DNA of 64,000 nucleotides. Origin: Arachnopeziza araneosa (lineage: Eukaryota; Ascomycota; Leotiomycetes; Helotiales; Arachnopezizaceae). The stretch covers positions 157,656 through 221,655 of the forward strand of contig QYAI01000050.1 in NCBI GenBank assembly GCA_003988855.1. The letters are read 5' to 3'. How positions within the stretch are numbered: position 1 is the stretch's first letter; every line of letters starts with the position of its first letter. The notes below the pieces were generated by a model, which saw nothing but the letters and a program-made list of their open reading frames with translations, was not told the origin of the DNA and searched no databases. Positions 24,846-35,359 of the stretch are shown here, piece by piece. The translations under genes and the position numbers were made by a program.

Positions 24846-26227
24846 GAGCTAATCTTGGAGTTTGGAGGATGTATGCACTTTAACGGCGTTCAAGGAGATA
24901 TCAAAACCAGGCAAAGGCATTATGGGAGGATATTCTAAGGAAAGATAGAGTTTCTCATCGTCAGAGTGGAAAAAAATCCTGTTTCTCAAGAACGTTCTCG
25001 CCCAACCTTTCTAGCTTCCCAACAACCATAAAAGTTTCAAGGTTAGGTGACCATGTCATAAATCCGGAATGCTCCTCGAGTATCAGTTTCTTTCCAACTA
25101 TTTCTCAAAAGAATTTCGCATTGCATTCTTTATCAATCGCTCCACCTGCAGCATCCTTTGGACTCCTTGGAGGTAAGCTTTGATTTAGGAACCAATTTTA
25201 CCGCCTTTATGGAAGACTCAAGCGTAAAATAAGTTTGATGATATAATTAAAATATCACCTTTTCGTCCAAATCAGACTATAATCTCTCTTCACGTGATAG
25301 TTCTTCTAAAATCTGCAAGTGATGCTCCCCGTTTGCTCGCTAACCAGAATTTTCAAAACACACCTTCTCCAAAATTCGCCATTTCCCAACCAACATCATC
25401 TATTCAAGATCACGTCTTGCGACATAAACCAAGGAACTTATCCAACCATTCTATTTTATTTCAATCATTTGTCGTGCGCCACCTCCTGATGCCAACTGGT
25501 ACTGATACCTCCTCGCTTGAATGCCAAGCCACCTGGGAGAATGTCAACAAACGACCGACACTGCTAAGAGTTGATTCAACGTGAGCCCCATCGCATCTCA
25601 ACATTATTTCCAACGAACAATTATATTACTTCCTGCATAGAGATACCAATTTGGGACGATCTCCGCAAGCCATGTCGACCTGTTCGGAATCAATGGAGGG
25701 ATCACGTCAATCGCTTGATTGGATACTTTGCTGTCTCGAGTTTGAAGCCTGACAATTTGATCGAAGACCTTCACCTTTACTATCTTCAATCTTTGATGGC
25801 TTATTGTAAGTTTCTAACATCCTCACTACTTGACGTTCATATTACTCGATATATTCTATGATGGTAGCTTAACACTGATATTTAGTTTCATCGCGAAACA
25901 ATTATACCACTAGCTTTTTGTTCTGACACACAACCATACACTCTTTAATTTGTCCTTCTATATTAATTACCAGTGCTAATCAAGCTTTTGGCGCAGATTA
26001 TTTGCCTCTGTACATCCTAGAGCAGCTTTCAGCTCAATCACGATGGATCCACAATCGAAAGTCCACCTCCGCCTTGAAGTACTTTCTCTCGAATAATGAC
26101 TATCCTATATGGTTTCGATGAGAAAATATATCTTGCCACACGGCAATGCCTCGCTAAGTTCGAAATATCAGAACTTCACATCTTGAATGCGTGCTAAATA
26201 AAGTCTTTTTAACTGTTTTTAAGTCAA
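24846..26227. other. AT-rich gene-poor region
   Basis: No supported gene. A frame at about 25640-25805 (IWDDLRKPCRPVRNQWRDH...) ends at a GTAAGT donor and may be an isolated exon of a decayed or unrecognised gene, but a matching first exon was not found. Confidence 0.4.
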
Positions 26228-26622
26228 ATGAACGAACCAGTTATGTTCACTACCCAAAACACGGATTTTATACTTATCCATCGGCAAGTCCTCAATCTCT
26301 TCCACTTTAATGGTGACAACATAGTCGTTTCTCTGGAAATCGGATACTTGTTCGAATACCTTCTCTTGTTCACATGTAAGTCTTGCTTCGTACAACCTCT
26401 TCATACCACAAACCACCTTTAATTGAATACTCACTAACAAATCGTCCTATAGACTACATTCCTAAAGCTTCTCCAGTGCGGCAGCATCTGATTAATACCG
26501 TTCAAACCAAAATAGGTTCGTTCGGTCTACCAACGATGGTGACATTATCACCAGCGTCAAATATTATTGTTTGTATATCCCAAGGCACCAAGATCTCCAA
26601 GCATGATGAGAAAATTGTATGA
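26228..26622 (+). CDS. Possible two-exon small protein
   Basis: An ATG at 26228, a GTAAGT donor after 26375 and an acceptor (CCTATAG) before 26453 give a phase-consistent 105-residue reading with mainly hydrophobic and polar residues and no known domain. The opposite strand also has an open frame over 26219-26440 with comparably natural composition, so both the strand and gene status are uncertain. It lies in AT-rich DNA next to a decayed transposon, so it could be a gene remnant. Confidence 0.2.
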
Positions 26623-27300
26623 AGGTTTCGAATCTTCATATGAAGGTCATGAGATCCAATGAGCGTATATCTGAGCTTCGTCTTCATGTCATTCAATCAA
26701 AGTGAAACTAAATAATAGACACATTCTGACTATATTGAAGCGAAATATGGTTTGCTCAAACTAAGACAAAAAAAACGTCATTCCTCTAGTAGCAAACGTC
26801 ATCGCATTATGAACTATAACTACTTAAGAATATGGCGACCAATTTAGTAGTGTCGATTCTTCTTCGACTTCAAGGCACTAGTCTCGTCGCTTTCGTACTC
26901 TCAAAGGTACGTCATAGTCGGATCCCTTTCTCTTTCTGAAGTATGATGATTGGTGGAGGTTTTGCAGCCTTTGGGCTCTGAGTAATAACATACCTGGTCT
27001 CTCATTCTAAGTTTTTATTTCTGACCATATCTGATTTCGCTTCCATCTTTACTCCAGAATTACCCACATCAACAAGAAGACCGCTGCTGACTGGCTCTAG
27101 TATCTAGATATCGATGACAGATGAAGTAGATGTGAGTCGAGAATCTTGCCTTGGCTCATCATGCACTTTCCACAAGAGTATCCGAGTCCAAATCACATTC
27201 AGTGAACCTATTTTGATACGGGATTATTTGCCTACTTGATGAATATCTTCAATTGCCAATATGTCAAGTAGTACTCGTGCAAATTACTACCTAAAGACCC
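26623..27300. other. AT-rich spacer beside transposon
   Basis: Nothing gene-like seen. Confidence 0.45.
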
Positions 27301-27309
27301 TAATTCGTG
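27301..27309 (+). repeat. Possible left terminal inverted repeat
   Basis: taattcgtg, inverted partner at 28641-28649. Nine bases only; flanking bases have diverged. Confidence 0.4.
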
Positions 27310-27467
27310 TAGAGAAGAGCAAAGAAGCTCCGATTTTATGTTGCGCTTAACCCAGCGGAGGCAGGAAGTCGTTCCGCTAGATTGCAAAAGAATATGCCTT
27401 TTCTTTAAGTACAGCGCACCGATAGAAGCAAGACCGTGTTCAATTAGGCTCTCCTGCGTATCATCGA

Positions 27468-28590
27468 TTGCGCAATCGATCGAATACCTTAGGTCGAAAC
27501 GCGAAGAGCCTTACAGAAGTGTGGGAAAAGCTTTGCTCTTCGTCGTATAACGAGCTTCGCGATCAACTATACGAAGTTCAGATCGAGCGCTACGGCTTGA
27601 ATATCTCGAAGCGTACAATGCAGCGAAACCTCGAAAAGTACACAAAAGAAGGCGAAAGATATCTGCAAGCGTACGTTACAAAGAAGCTTTCTCCGAAGAA
27701 CGAACGCGCAAGGCAAAGATATAGAGATGAGCACAAAGAGAAGACGATTGACAATTGGTGGTCTTCTATAGTCTTTACAGACGAAGCACATATTGATCCG
27801 AGTGCTATGAGAGTTGGACATATACTTCGAGAACAAGGTTACTGATACGATACAGAGAATATTCAACAAAGAGGCGATCTGACAGGCGTAAAGCTTCATA
27901 TTGCCGGTTAGGTAAATTGGCACGAGAAATGCGACGAATTGATTTTTTATAAAGATGAGGAAGAGCATACTAAACGTCCTCTTTGGATTCCGAAGCCTCG
28001 AAAGAGCAAGTACGAGTCTATAGAAGCGTTTGCAGACTGTGTACAAGATTAGGAAGCTTCTTTGCTGAGAGATCAAGAAGTAAAGCCGAAAGGGAACGGA
28101 ATGAAGGAGGTATACTACGTAGAGAAGCTATTGCTAGTTTATATTAATGCTATAGAGTATCTTCAAGCTCAGTATGATAAAGACTTCGTTTTACAAGAAG
28201 ATGGAGACTCTTCGCACGGTCACGATATTATTGTTGATGAAATCTACCTTGCAGAGAAAGCTGCTAAACGAAAACACTTTTTAATTAAAAGAGAAAATTA
28301 AGGTTGATTTGAAAGCTACGAAGGTACGAAAAGAACACGGTATAAAGATTTTTCTTTACCCTGCTCAGAGCCCTGATTTGAATCTAATAGAAGCGTGTTG
28401 GAATATATTAAAGCAGAGAATACGCTGCTATGAATGGCATTCACTTGAGGAGTTAAAAAGAATAATTCAAGAAGAGTAGAAGCTTATAACGATAGATGAA
28501 ATACGCTTACGCATTAGAGATATGCCTGAAAGATGCAGTTTGCTAGCAAATACTAATAGGAAGCCTATTAAGTCTGCAAAATGGTAATGG
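27468..28590 (+). pseudogene. Tc1/mariner-type transposase remnant
   Basis: The frame is interrupted by TGA at 27843, TAG at 27909, TAG at 28050 and TAA at 28299, all in one frame, and then shifts by one base before about 28360. Readable parts are VFTDEAHIDPSAMRVGHILREQGY (first catalytic Asp), LQEDGDSSHG (second Asp) and YPAQSPDLNLIEACWNILKQ (third acidic residue with the downstream helix), the hallmarks of a DDE/D transposase. The first three stops sit where CGA or TGG codons are expected in related transposases, so C-to-T or G-to-A transitions would create them, as in repeat-induced point mutation. The helix-turn-helix N terminus is probably upstream in another frame (from about 27338). 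The element cannot make an active transposase. Confidence 0.75.
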
Positions 28591-28640
28591 TTTTATGTAT
28601 ATAGAGCATTTTGGTGTTTGCGGTTAATTTAGGGGTGTTC

Positions 28641-28649
28641 CACGAATTA
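28641..28649 (-). repeat. Possible right terminal inverted repeat
   Basis: cacgaatta, inverted partner of 27301-27309, shortly downstream of the transposase remnant. Confidence 0.4.
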
Positions 28650-29451
28650 TGTCACCTACTGGTGAGATACTATTGATGCTGACATTGGCAATGACAGAAG
28701 ATCTTTCATCTGGTTATGACTCAAGATACCTGCTCCTTCAGATTTGGCATCGCTCTAAACTCCACCATACTATGCTGATAATAACTTTTAGCATAGGCTC
28801 ATTTGAAGCAGAATTTTAGGGTGTTTTAGACATCTGATAAATAGTAAGTGATAATCTTGTTGAGCACAAGACAGGGGATCTCGGTATCAAATGATGATAA
28901 CACTGTTCTGCATCTGATTTATCATGGTGACACAACTCCTTCATTTCTCGTCTGAATTGAAGCTGAGATTTCTCTTATTTTTCTATCTATTCCTCCATTC
29001 AAAGCTAACGGGCGGTTGAAAATATCGGTAGACCAGCCATTTCGGGGGAGTAGGAAGGGCCCGAGGGCAAATTTTGCGTGTAGCAATAGTCAAACTGATG
29101 CAGTAGAAATGGAATCTAAATTTGAACATACGTAGGATAGATAGCAGACGAGAAAATGCCAAAATGGACCTCTACCATCCATGGATTTGAGAAATGAAAA
29201 TTGGGGCGAAAAGAGCGGGAGCAGAAGAACACCAAGGCCGTCCGGCATATGAGAATATCAGAGAGATGGTCAGTTCACAACGGGTGGTCACCGATAAAGA
29301 ATTCGTTTAGACATGACGCCTCTCTTGTAGAACGGTTCTTCAATCCAGCCAAGCCACCAATTCAGCTCCATACTGGCGTTTTCTATGATACAATGCCGCC
29401 TCCATCTCCAGCTCGCCATCAAAATCTTTATACCTCATGTACCCTCATCGT
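28650..29451. other. Intergenic, gene-free
   Basis: Spacer between the transposon and the 3' end of atp18. No gene recognised. Confidence 0.5.
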
Positions 29452-29834
29452 CTAATGCTTATCCGCCGGCTTGCTGCTGGGATTTGGGTTTCTGGGATCG
29501 TTCCTGAATTCATCGGCTGTGAAGATAGCTGTAAGCGTAGACCCGGATCGGAAGGGAGAGACAATTCATACAGTTGACCATTGCATTCTGGGCCGAGTTG
29601 ACACCGTAGAGGATGACCAATCCTGCATCGATCATTAGCATAGCTTCCAGACCATCCTCAGTTGCAATTGATTGGGTGTGTTCCGAGCTAGAGAGGGCGC
29701 GCGACGTACCAGCAATAAAGAAAGGAGCCATGGGCTTCGCTGTTCAGAGTCTTCATCAGCATCCAATTCCCTCAGCGGGCGAGCAGAGCACACGTACCAA
29801 CAGGGCCTGGGAACTTCTTTGGTAGGAGAGGCAT
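29452..29834 (-). CDS. atp18: ATP synthase subunit J (Atp18)
   Basis: Four small exons, 29834-29798, 29739-29710, 29622-29572 and 29516-29452, encode only 60 residues. All introns have good donors (GTACGT, GTACGT, GTATGA) and the phases match. The product begins MPLLPKKFPGP, continues KPMAPFFIAGLVILYGVNSAQNAM with one membrane helix, and ends DEFRNDPRNPNPSSKP. PMAPFF, the helix with YGVNS, and NDPRNP are the conserved signature of fungal subunit J (subunit i), a small inner-membrane subunit at the dimer interface of mitochondrial F1Fo ATP synthase. The second exon is only 30 nt. No single open frame reveals this gene; it is visible only after splicing. It is divergent to the NIPSNAP gene. Confidence 0.88.
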
Positions 29835-30390
29835 CTTGGATGTATGTGGAATTGCGGATGGTGGTTGTGGGTGGTCAATTGAGGATGTGATGGTGTTGTA
29901 GTAAAGCTGCAGTGGCTCTTCCGAAGCTTCTTCGTTGAGCCTCAGGCGTGAATGGGAGCCTCAGGTCATGCAGTGTGACACCTCAGGCCACAGAGCTAGC
30001 TCCGAAGGCGGACAATGCGGGTCACGTGGAGCACACCCCTGTCGGAGAACCAAACCAATCCGGTTCAATCCAGAAAGTGCGGGGTGCCACACAGCGGTGC
30101 CTACCCCGGATTTCAAGCCAGAGCATTACGTCGGAATCCAAGTGCCATAGTGTCCTGCATATTCCCTCTTTCTCCTCATTTCTCCTTTCCTCCTCCTCCT
30201 CCTCCTTCTCTCACCTCCCGCCCCTCTCGTTCGTTATTTACAACTGAACCCGCTCCTCATCCCGACCAATTGCGTCTCACTCCAACGCTCGAGCTCCAAA
30301 AAGCAAGGAAAACAACGTCACGACGACATCGGAGCTTCCAACAGCTCTCCTGGTACAACATCATCTTCTCTTCACCACATCACTATCACC
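29835..30390. promoter_or_regulatory. Divergent promoter region atp18/NIPSNAP
   Basis: The start codons are 556 bp apart, and both genes encode mitochondrial proteins. A pyrimidine tract (cctcctcctcctcct and flanks) lies near 30180-30225 upstream of the NIPSNAP start, a common feature of fungal core promoters. Confidence 0.45.
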
Positions 30391-31565
30391 ATGTTTACTC
30401 GCCGTCTCATCCCCCGCGCCAGCTCCCTCAATACCATCAGAAGCTTCTCGACCTCCGCAGCCAGATGTCGCACACCTGCCTTGGCCCAGGTCACCCCAGA
30501 TGGCGGTGCCAGCTTCGAAGCCAAGCAGAAGGAGTTCCGCGACAAGTTAGCAGAGCAGGCCAAGGCACAAATCGAAGCTAGTGAGTTTGTATCCCCTGCA
30601 TATCTGTCTCTCACTGCTTCGAGCATCTGGTGGTGAGCAATGCGAGAGATTGCTCTAACGTTCCTTCCCTTGAAGCAGAGTCTAAAGCCCCTCCCGCAGA
30701 ACCCGTGGAAGCCGAGGAGCAAGAGAACGGAACCAAGGGGAAGCTATCGAGCTTGATTTATGGTACTAAAGAAGGTAGAGCGATGGATAAGGAGATCGAA
30801 CATAGCTTCTCCCAGGTGTTGGCGAGGGGAAAGTATGTGCACAGTATCGTGTTTCACGAGGTAAAGCCGGATAAAGTGGATGAGTATGTGGAGTTGGTGG
30901 GGAAGTGGTATCCCAAGATGGCAAGCTTGCCTGAGAATAAGGTGCATCTGGTAGGAAGCTGGAGAACTGAGGTGGGAGACTGTGATACCTTTGGTAAGCA
31001 ACTCCTCTCTGACCAAGTTTCGGCCTAACAGTAATAGTGCATATCTGGGAGTATCAGAGATATCATGGTTATCACAACTCTCTACACTCAATCGCTTCCC
31101 ACCCCGATTTCCCTGCGTTTGACAAGAAGCTCAAAACCCTGATCAAATCCAAGAGTAAGCTGGATCGATGTTTCTATTTCAACGCTAATTCTGTCAGACA
31201 CATCACTCATGCAAGAATTCTCCTTCTGGCCTACGACCGCTCCGCGTAAACTCGGTGGTGTCTTCGAACTCCGCTCCTACACCCTCCACCCAGGGAACCT
31301 CCTCGAATGGGAAACACACTGGCGAAGAGGCCTCAGAGCTCGTCGAGAAGTCATGGAAGGTGTAGGCGCCTGGTTCGTTCAAATCGGCGAACTGAATACT
31401 GTCCATCATCTGTGGCAATTTGCTGATCTTGAAGAGAGAAAATCGAGAAGAGAGAAGAGTTGGGGAGTGGAGGGTTGGGGAGATACAGTTCATAAGACTG
31501 TGCCACTCATTCAAGGAATGAAAAGTAGAGTTTTGATTGCTTGCGATTGGAGTCCGGTTGCATAG
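30391..31565 (+). CDS. NIPSNAP family mitochondrial protein
   Basis: Exons 30391-30580, 30679-30993, 31038-31154 and 31198-31565 give 329 residues with consistent phases. The N terminus (MFTRRLIPRASSLNTIRSFS) is an Arg/Ser-rich mitochondrial presequence. Two NIPSNAP repeats follow. The first contains YVHSIVFHEVKPDKVDEYVE and ends with VHIWEYQRYHGY. The second has GGVFELRSYTLHPGNLLEWE and TVHHLWQFADLEERKSRRE. The family forms ferredoxin-like dimers in mitochondria; animal members take part in mitophagy signalling and vesicle interactions, and the fungal role is unclear. The first intron acceptor has two nearby AG choices (after GAAG or GCAG); I used the one leaving KSKAPP in frame. Confidence 0.9.
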
Positions 31566-32431
31566 GAGGTGCTTTGGTGTGAAAGCAGGAGAAGATAACG
31601 GAATAATATCCAGTAGACAGATACAGTCATGAACAGATCTGTCTGTAAGTCTTGTACACTTTACAGTAGCTTTTTTTTGTTGATTAGGTAGGCGAATTAA
31701 GCCAATAAACATTAGTAGAACAAGATTTTAACGAGTGTATCTCTACAGTCTGCTGCGTGTGAAATGATTGTTTTTTTGGTTTTCTCTCAGCAAATTGGAT
31801 TGCGGAGTGCTCACAAGATCGCTTTCACATGCAATAAGTCCATTCTGTTCAAATCCACGAGATAAGCTCATGGTACCGAGGCTATTGGATCCGTAGCTGC
31901 GATATAATGCGGAGTAGACGACTCCGGCTTCGGGACTAGGATGGAGGGATGATGAGGGCGTCGTCATCACACGAAAGACGAAGAAAGACGCACCAGGGCC
32001 AGTATTCCCGTACACAAACACAATACTTTGACCTGAACATGTGTATATCAGACACCTCATTCCTTCCTGCTTCTTTCTTACACGAGATTTATTACTTGCA
32101 TGCGGAATGTAGAATACGGCATTTGACTTTTGGATACGATCTCATCTTTCCATCTACTCGTATAGTTTGTATTACTCGTTGTTTGGATGGTCTGGGGTTG
32201 GTGCGGTGTCATGGTTTTGGTGTAAAGGGCTGAAATGGCTCGTGGTGTGGATAACTAAATAGCTAAGGAGAGAGAGAGCAGGGTAGAAGTTGATATGTAA
32301 TTGTTGAGCGGAAGATGGAGATATCTCTGTGCGAGCGGATTTGAAAGTCAGATTCGTTGGAGACTTGGGCACAACCACCATCTCAGGCCTCTCTTAAATG
32401 CTCGGTTGTATTTCTCATATCCAAACCAACC
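31566..32431. other. Intergenic between convergent genes
   Basis: Region between the 3' ends of the NIPSNAP and rogdi genes; no gene recognised. Confidence 0.5.
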
Positions 32432-33493
32432 TCATTCCTCATCGTCTTCATCGTCTTCATCGTCTTCCCCGCTCACAATTCTTAATGCCTCTCTGCTTGC
32501 TCCGACAGATCGTTCCAGTGCCCCAAGCTTACTCATTAAGCTAAGCAGACTTGGATCCGTACTACTCTCCACCCTAACCTTCTCTCTAACCTTGACCTCT
32601 TCTCCCATGTATACAAACACCCTGTCCATCTCATCATGTTCCAGTCTCCTAGCAGCACCAATCGCGAAGGCGAATTTAGTGCCTAGACTAGGCTGTGCAT
32701 TGACTGGTTCGAGAACCCTTAGGGTCAAGACAAGACTGCTATCTGATAACGACCAATATAGTGATAGGTCTTTGGGTAAAAGAGGCGAGAAATGTGCGGG
32801 GTCGAGAGGAGAGGAAAACCATTGCTCTCCTGGTGGCGTGGCTAATGCGGATGGACCTTTTATTATTCCTAGTGCTTCGTGGAGAAGGGAGTGTAAGAGT
32901 CGTAGTTGGCTGGATATGAATACTGCTGAGGTCCGGTCACCAGTGAAGCGTGTGATATCGATGGCGTCTAGACATTGGTTCAATAGACCGCGGAGGTGCG
33001 TGAGGCTGGGTAGAGAGACTGACAGGTCAGGAGACAGGTGGAGTTGCAGCGGAGGATGAGTTTTGAGGCGCAAGTGGAGGCTCTGTTCTCGTTAGTGACT
33101 GTCATCTCCTCCATTCCGTATGACGCTCCACTGGCCCTCTGGGAGCCACTGCCGTGGAGGCCGTCCTCTCTTCTTTTTTATGGAGGGAAAACTCACACCC
33201 TTCACGATCTGACCGCCTATCCTCGTAACATGTCCCTTGATGCTCTCACTCCTCGAACTACTCAGCACAAGTGTACTCCCCGGTTCTATCGGTGCGAGCA
33301 GCGCATAGCAATCTTCTAGACCGGCTTTCAGCGAGAGCATGGATTCTTGGAGTTCGTCGAGGAGCCAGGCTAGCTCTCTTGCCTGAGGGTGTTTAGCTAA
33401 GCATTGGTAGAGGAGAAGGGAGCGTACTGTCGATTCTTCTTCAGCTTTCTTGAGCTCATCCGGGGGCATGTAGGGGTAGACTGAGGTAGACAT
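32432..33493 (-). CDS. RAV2: Rogdi / RAVE subunit Rav2-like protein
   Basis: Exons 33493-33428, 33382-33197 and 33082-32432 encode about 300 residues. Domain signatures of the Rogdi family are ARELAWLLDELQESMLSLKAGLE, EPGSTLVLSSSRSESIKGHVTR and SLTHLRGLLNQCLDAIDI, with an acidic tail (EDDEDDEDDEE) encoded by a cat/cgtctt-type triplet repeat. Rav2/Rogdi works in the RAVE complex, which reassembles the V1 and Vo parts of the vacuolar ATPase in the cytosol. The 45 nt at 33383-33427 have no stop and keep frame, but they have a GTAC donor, a branch-like CTAAAC and a CAG end. Removing them gives the family's usual ST-ARELAW spacing, so they are read as an intron. If retained, the protein has 315 residues. 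Confidence 0.82.
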
Positions 33494-33691
33494 GATTAAA
33501 AGATCTAATTTTGTAGATGTTGTTAAAGAGAGGCCTGATAAATTCTACTGATTGGAGTTCGATAGAGCTCTGGGGCAGAAAAGTTGGGCGGTGAAGAGCT
33601 CTTATCGCATCTTCCTTTGCTCGGGAACAGCACTTCACTTCCTTCTTTACACGCAATTAAAGCTCTATTGTCTTTTTGACAAGCTGCAATA
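33494..33691. promoter_or_regulatory. Bidirectional promoter rogdi/pop7
   Basis: A 198-bp gap between two divergent start codons. Confidence 0.45.
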
Positions 33692-34394
33692 ATGTCCTCA
33701 TCACCGCCACCGCTCTCAACAACCGCGCCAATCGCCCCATCTATTCCAGCTTTCATCCCATCTCAGGAACCAAGCGTTAAGAAGCGCAAACTAAACCCCC
33801 CACCACCAGCAGACCACCAAAAGCTCCCCCGCCTCTCAAACAGTACATCTTCCTTGATCTCTCCTCTTCAAGCCCTCAACACTAACTCCATGCTCAGACC
33901 TCCGGATATCCAAACGCCCCCTCCTGCACCCGCCAATCGCACCTACCCGCTCCTCTTCCAACACCCCCAAGATCATATATCTCTCCGCCTCGACCCCCTT
34001 CATCGCAACCGTTAAACGGGTACGTGCCTACCTATCTGAAATTGAAGCGCGGGCTGCAGGCCCACTCACAACTGCCCACGGCTCAAAGGCGCTGTTACAG
34101 GGAATCAAGAATGGAATTGATGGGAAAGCAGGCGGCAAAGCAGGCGAGAAGGAGAAGAAAAGGGAGGAAGAGGTGTTTATCAAAGGCACGGGGAAAGCGA
34201 TAGAGGCAGCACTAAAACAGGCCGCATATTGGCAAGGGCAAGCAGACGTATGTGTAGTTCTTAGGACCGGGACGGTGGGTGCAGTGGATGATGTGGTGGG
34301 TAAGGAAGATGTATTGGAGGCTGAGGATGCAAACGGGAATACGAGTCGAATAAGGAGGGTAAGCTATTTAGAAGTGGGAATCAGGCTGGTGTGA
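33692..34394 (+). CDS. pop7: RNase P/MRP subunit Pop7 (Rpp20-like)
   Basis: Exons 33692-33842 and 33898-34394 give 215 residues. The intron (55 nt, GTACAT donor, CTAAC branch, CTCAG end) shifts reading into the frame ISKRPLLHPPIAPTRSSSNT. The Alba-like core follows with KIIYLSASTPFIATVKRVR, the hallmark segment of fungal Pop7, and VFIKGTGKAIEAALKQAAYW; the C terminus carries an RRVSYLEVGIRLV strand. Alba-type Pop6/Pop7 heterodimers bind the P3 domain of the RNA of nuclear RNase P and RNase MRP, which mature tRNA and rRNA. The N-terminal 60 residues are proline-rich and disordered. Without splicing the frame would stop at 34017 and lose the core, which supports the model. Confidence 0.85.
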
Positions 34395-35359
34395 TGTGCG
34401 CCGCTTTGAAGAGCACAAACTGTAAACTTGGGTATAAGTGGTTTCAGGACTGGGTGATTGATGCTCCTGCGAATAGATCTACGAGGAGACAGCCAAAACT
34501 GAGCGAAGAAAGAAGAGGCAGGTCGTGATGCCCAGAAAGAAGTTAAGGCGTACGGCGGAACCAGCCCAGCGAGAGATTGCTCGGAGCTTTGTAGAAGACT
34601 GCCCAAGGTTGAAAGATTAACTGATTATCTTGTTGTACAAGGAGATTGCATGACTTTTGAACTGAAATGACTTAGCAAAATATGTGTCAATTTAGATCTG
34701 TACAAATCTCTCACTATTTCCAATCAGCTTCCAATCAATTCTTGAGTTTGCTATTCAAATTTAGAGTGCCTTTCCTTTACTAGATTCAACAGTCCATTTT
34801 TTACTCGCTTTATTTGTCCAGAATATTTCGTATTATCCTTAATTGATTCGTGCCTCTTGCTTCGTTCTTAAGTTTGAGCTGAGCAAGGGATCGAGGCACA
34901 AAGCCCAACTCGTTTCAAATCACAATCATAACAAGCCTTTTTTTATATTTTTTTTTTACAGTAATCTTGCTATTTTGGTATTACTACTTGATACAATGGT
35001 GCTTTCTGCAATTCCTGCTTCTGGGATACACCCCTTCTCCAAAGAAAGCCATAATTGCAATGCTCTATTCCCAGACAAAATTAGGCTCAAGTGAGCAACG
35101 CCAGGGATGAGAAGGCTTCCATCTCCAGGCACATAAGCCTTATTATATTCCATTCAGCAATAAGTCGTAAGCAAAGGTTCCGTCCTTGGGTGATTATGTT
35201 GAGTTACATATTGTACAAGAGTTGACATCTAGACAAGTCTCATCGAAGGCCGTTTCGATTGGACCACAAAACTCAACTTGAAATAATTGGCTCTTCTTCT
35301 CTGGATGATGCCAGGAGTACGATTCGAAATGGCTTGTCTCAGCACAGTTGCTGCAGGCT
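34395..35359. other. Intergenic between convergent genes
   Basis: Spacer between the pop7 3' end and the zinc-knuckle gene 3' end. No supported gene; contains T-rich stretches near 34937-34960. Confidence 0.5.

Larger units (their letters stand above)
27301..28649 (+). mobile_element. Mariner-like transposon, degraded
   Basis: A transposase reading of about 1.1 kb is bounded by a 9-nt inverted match, taattcgtg at 27301-27309 and cacgaatta at 28641-28649. These may be remnants of terminal inverted repeats, since the similarity is hard to extend. The size (about 1.35 kb) is typical of Tc1/mariner elements. TA target-site duplications could not be assigned with confidence. Confidence 0.55.
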
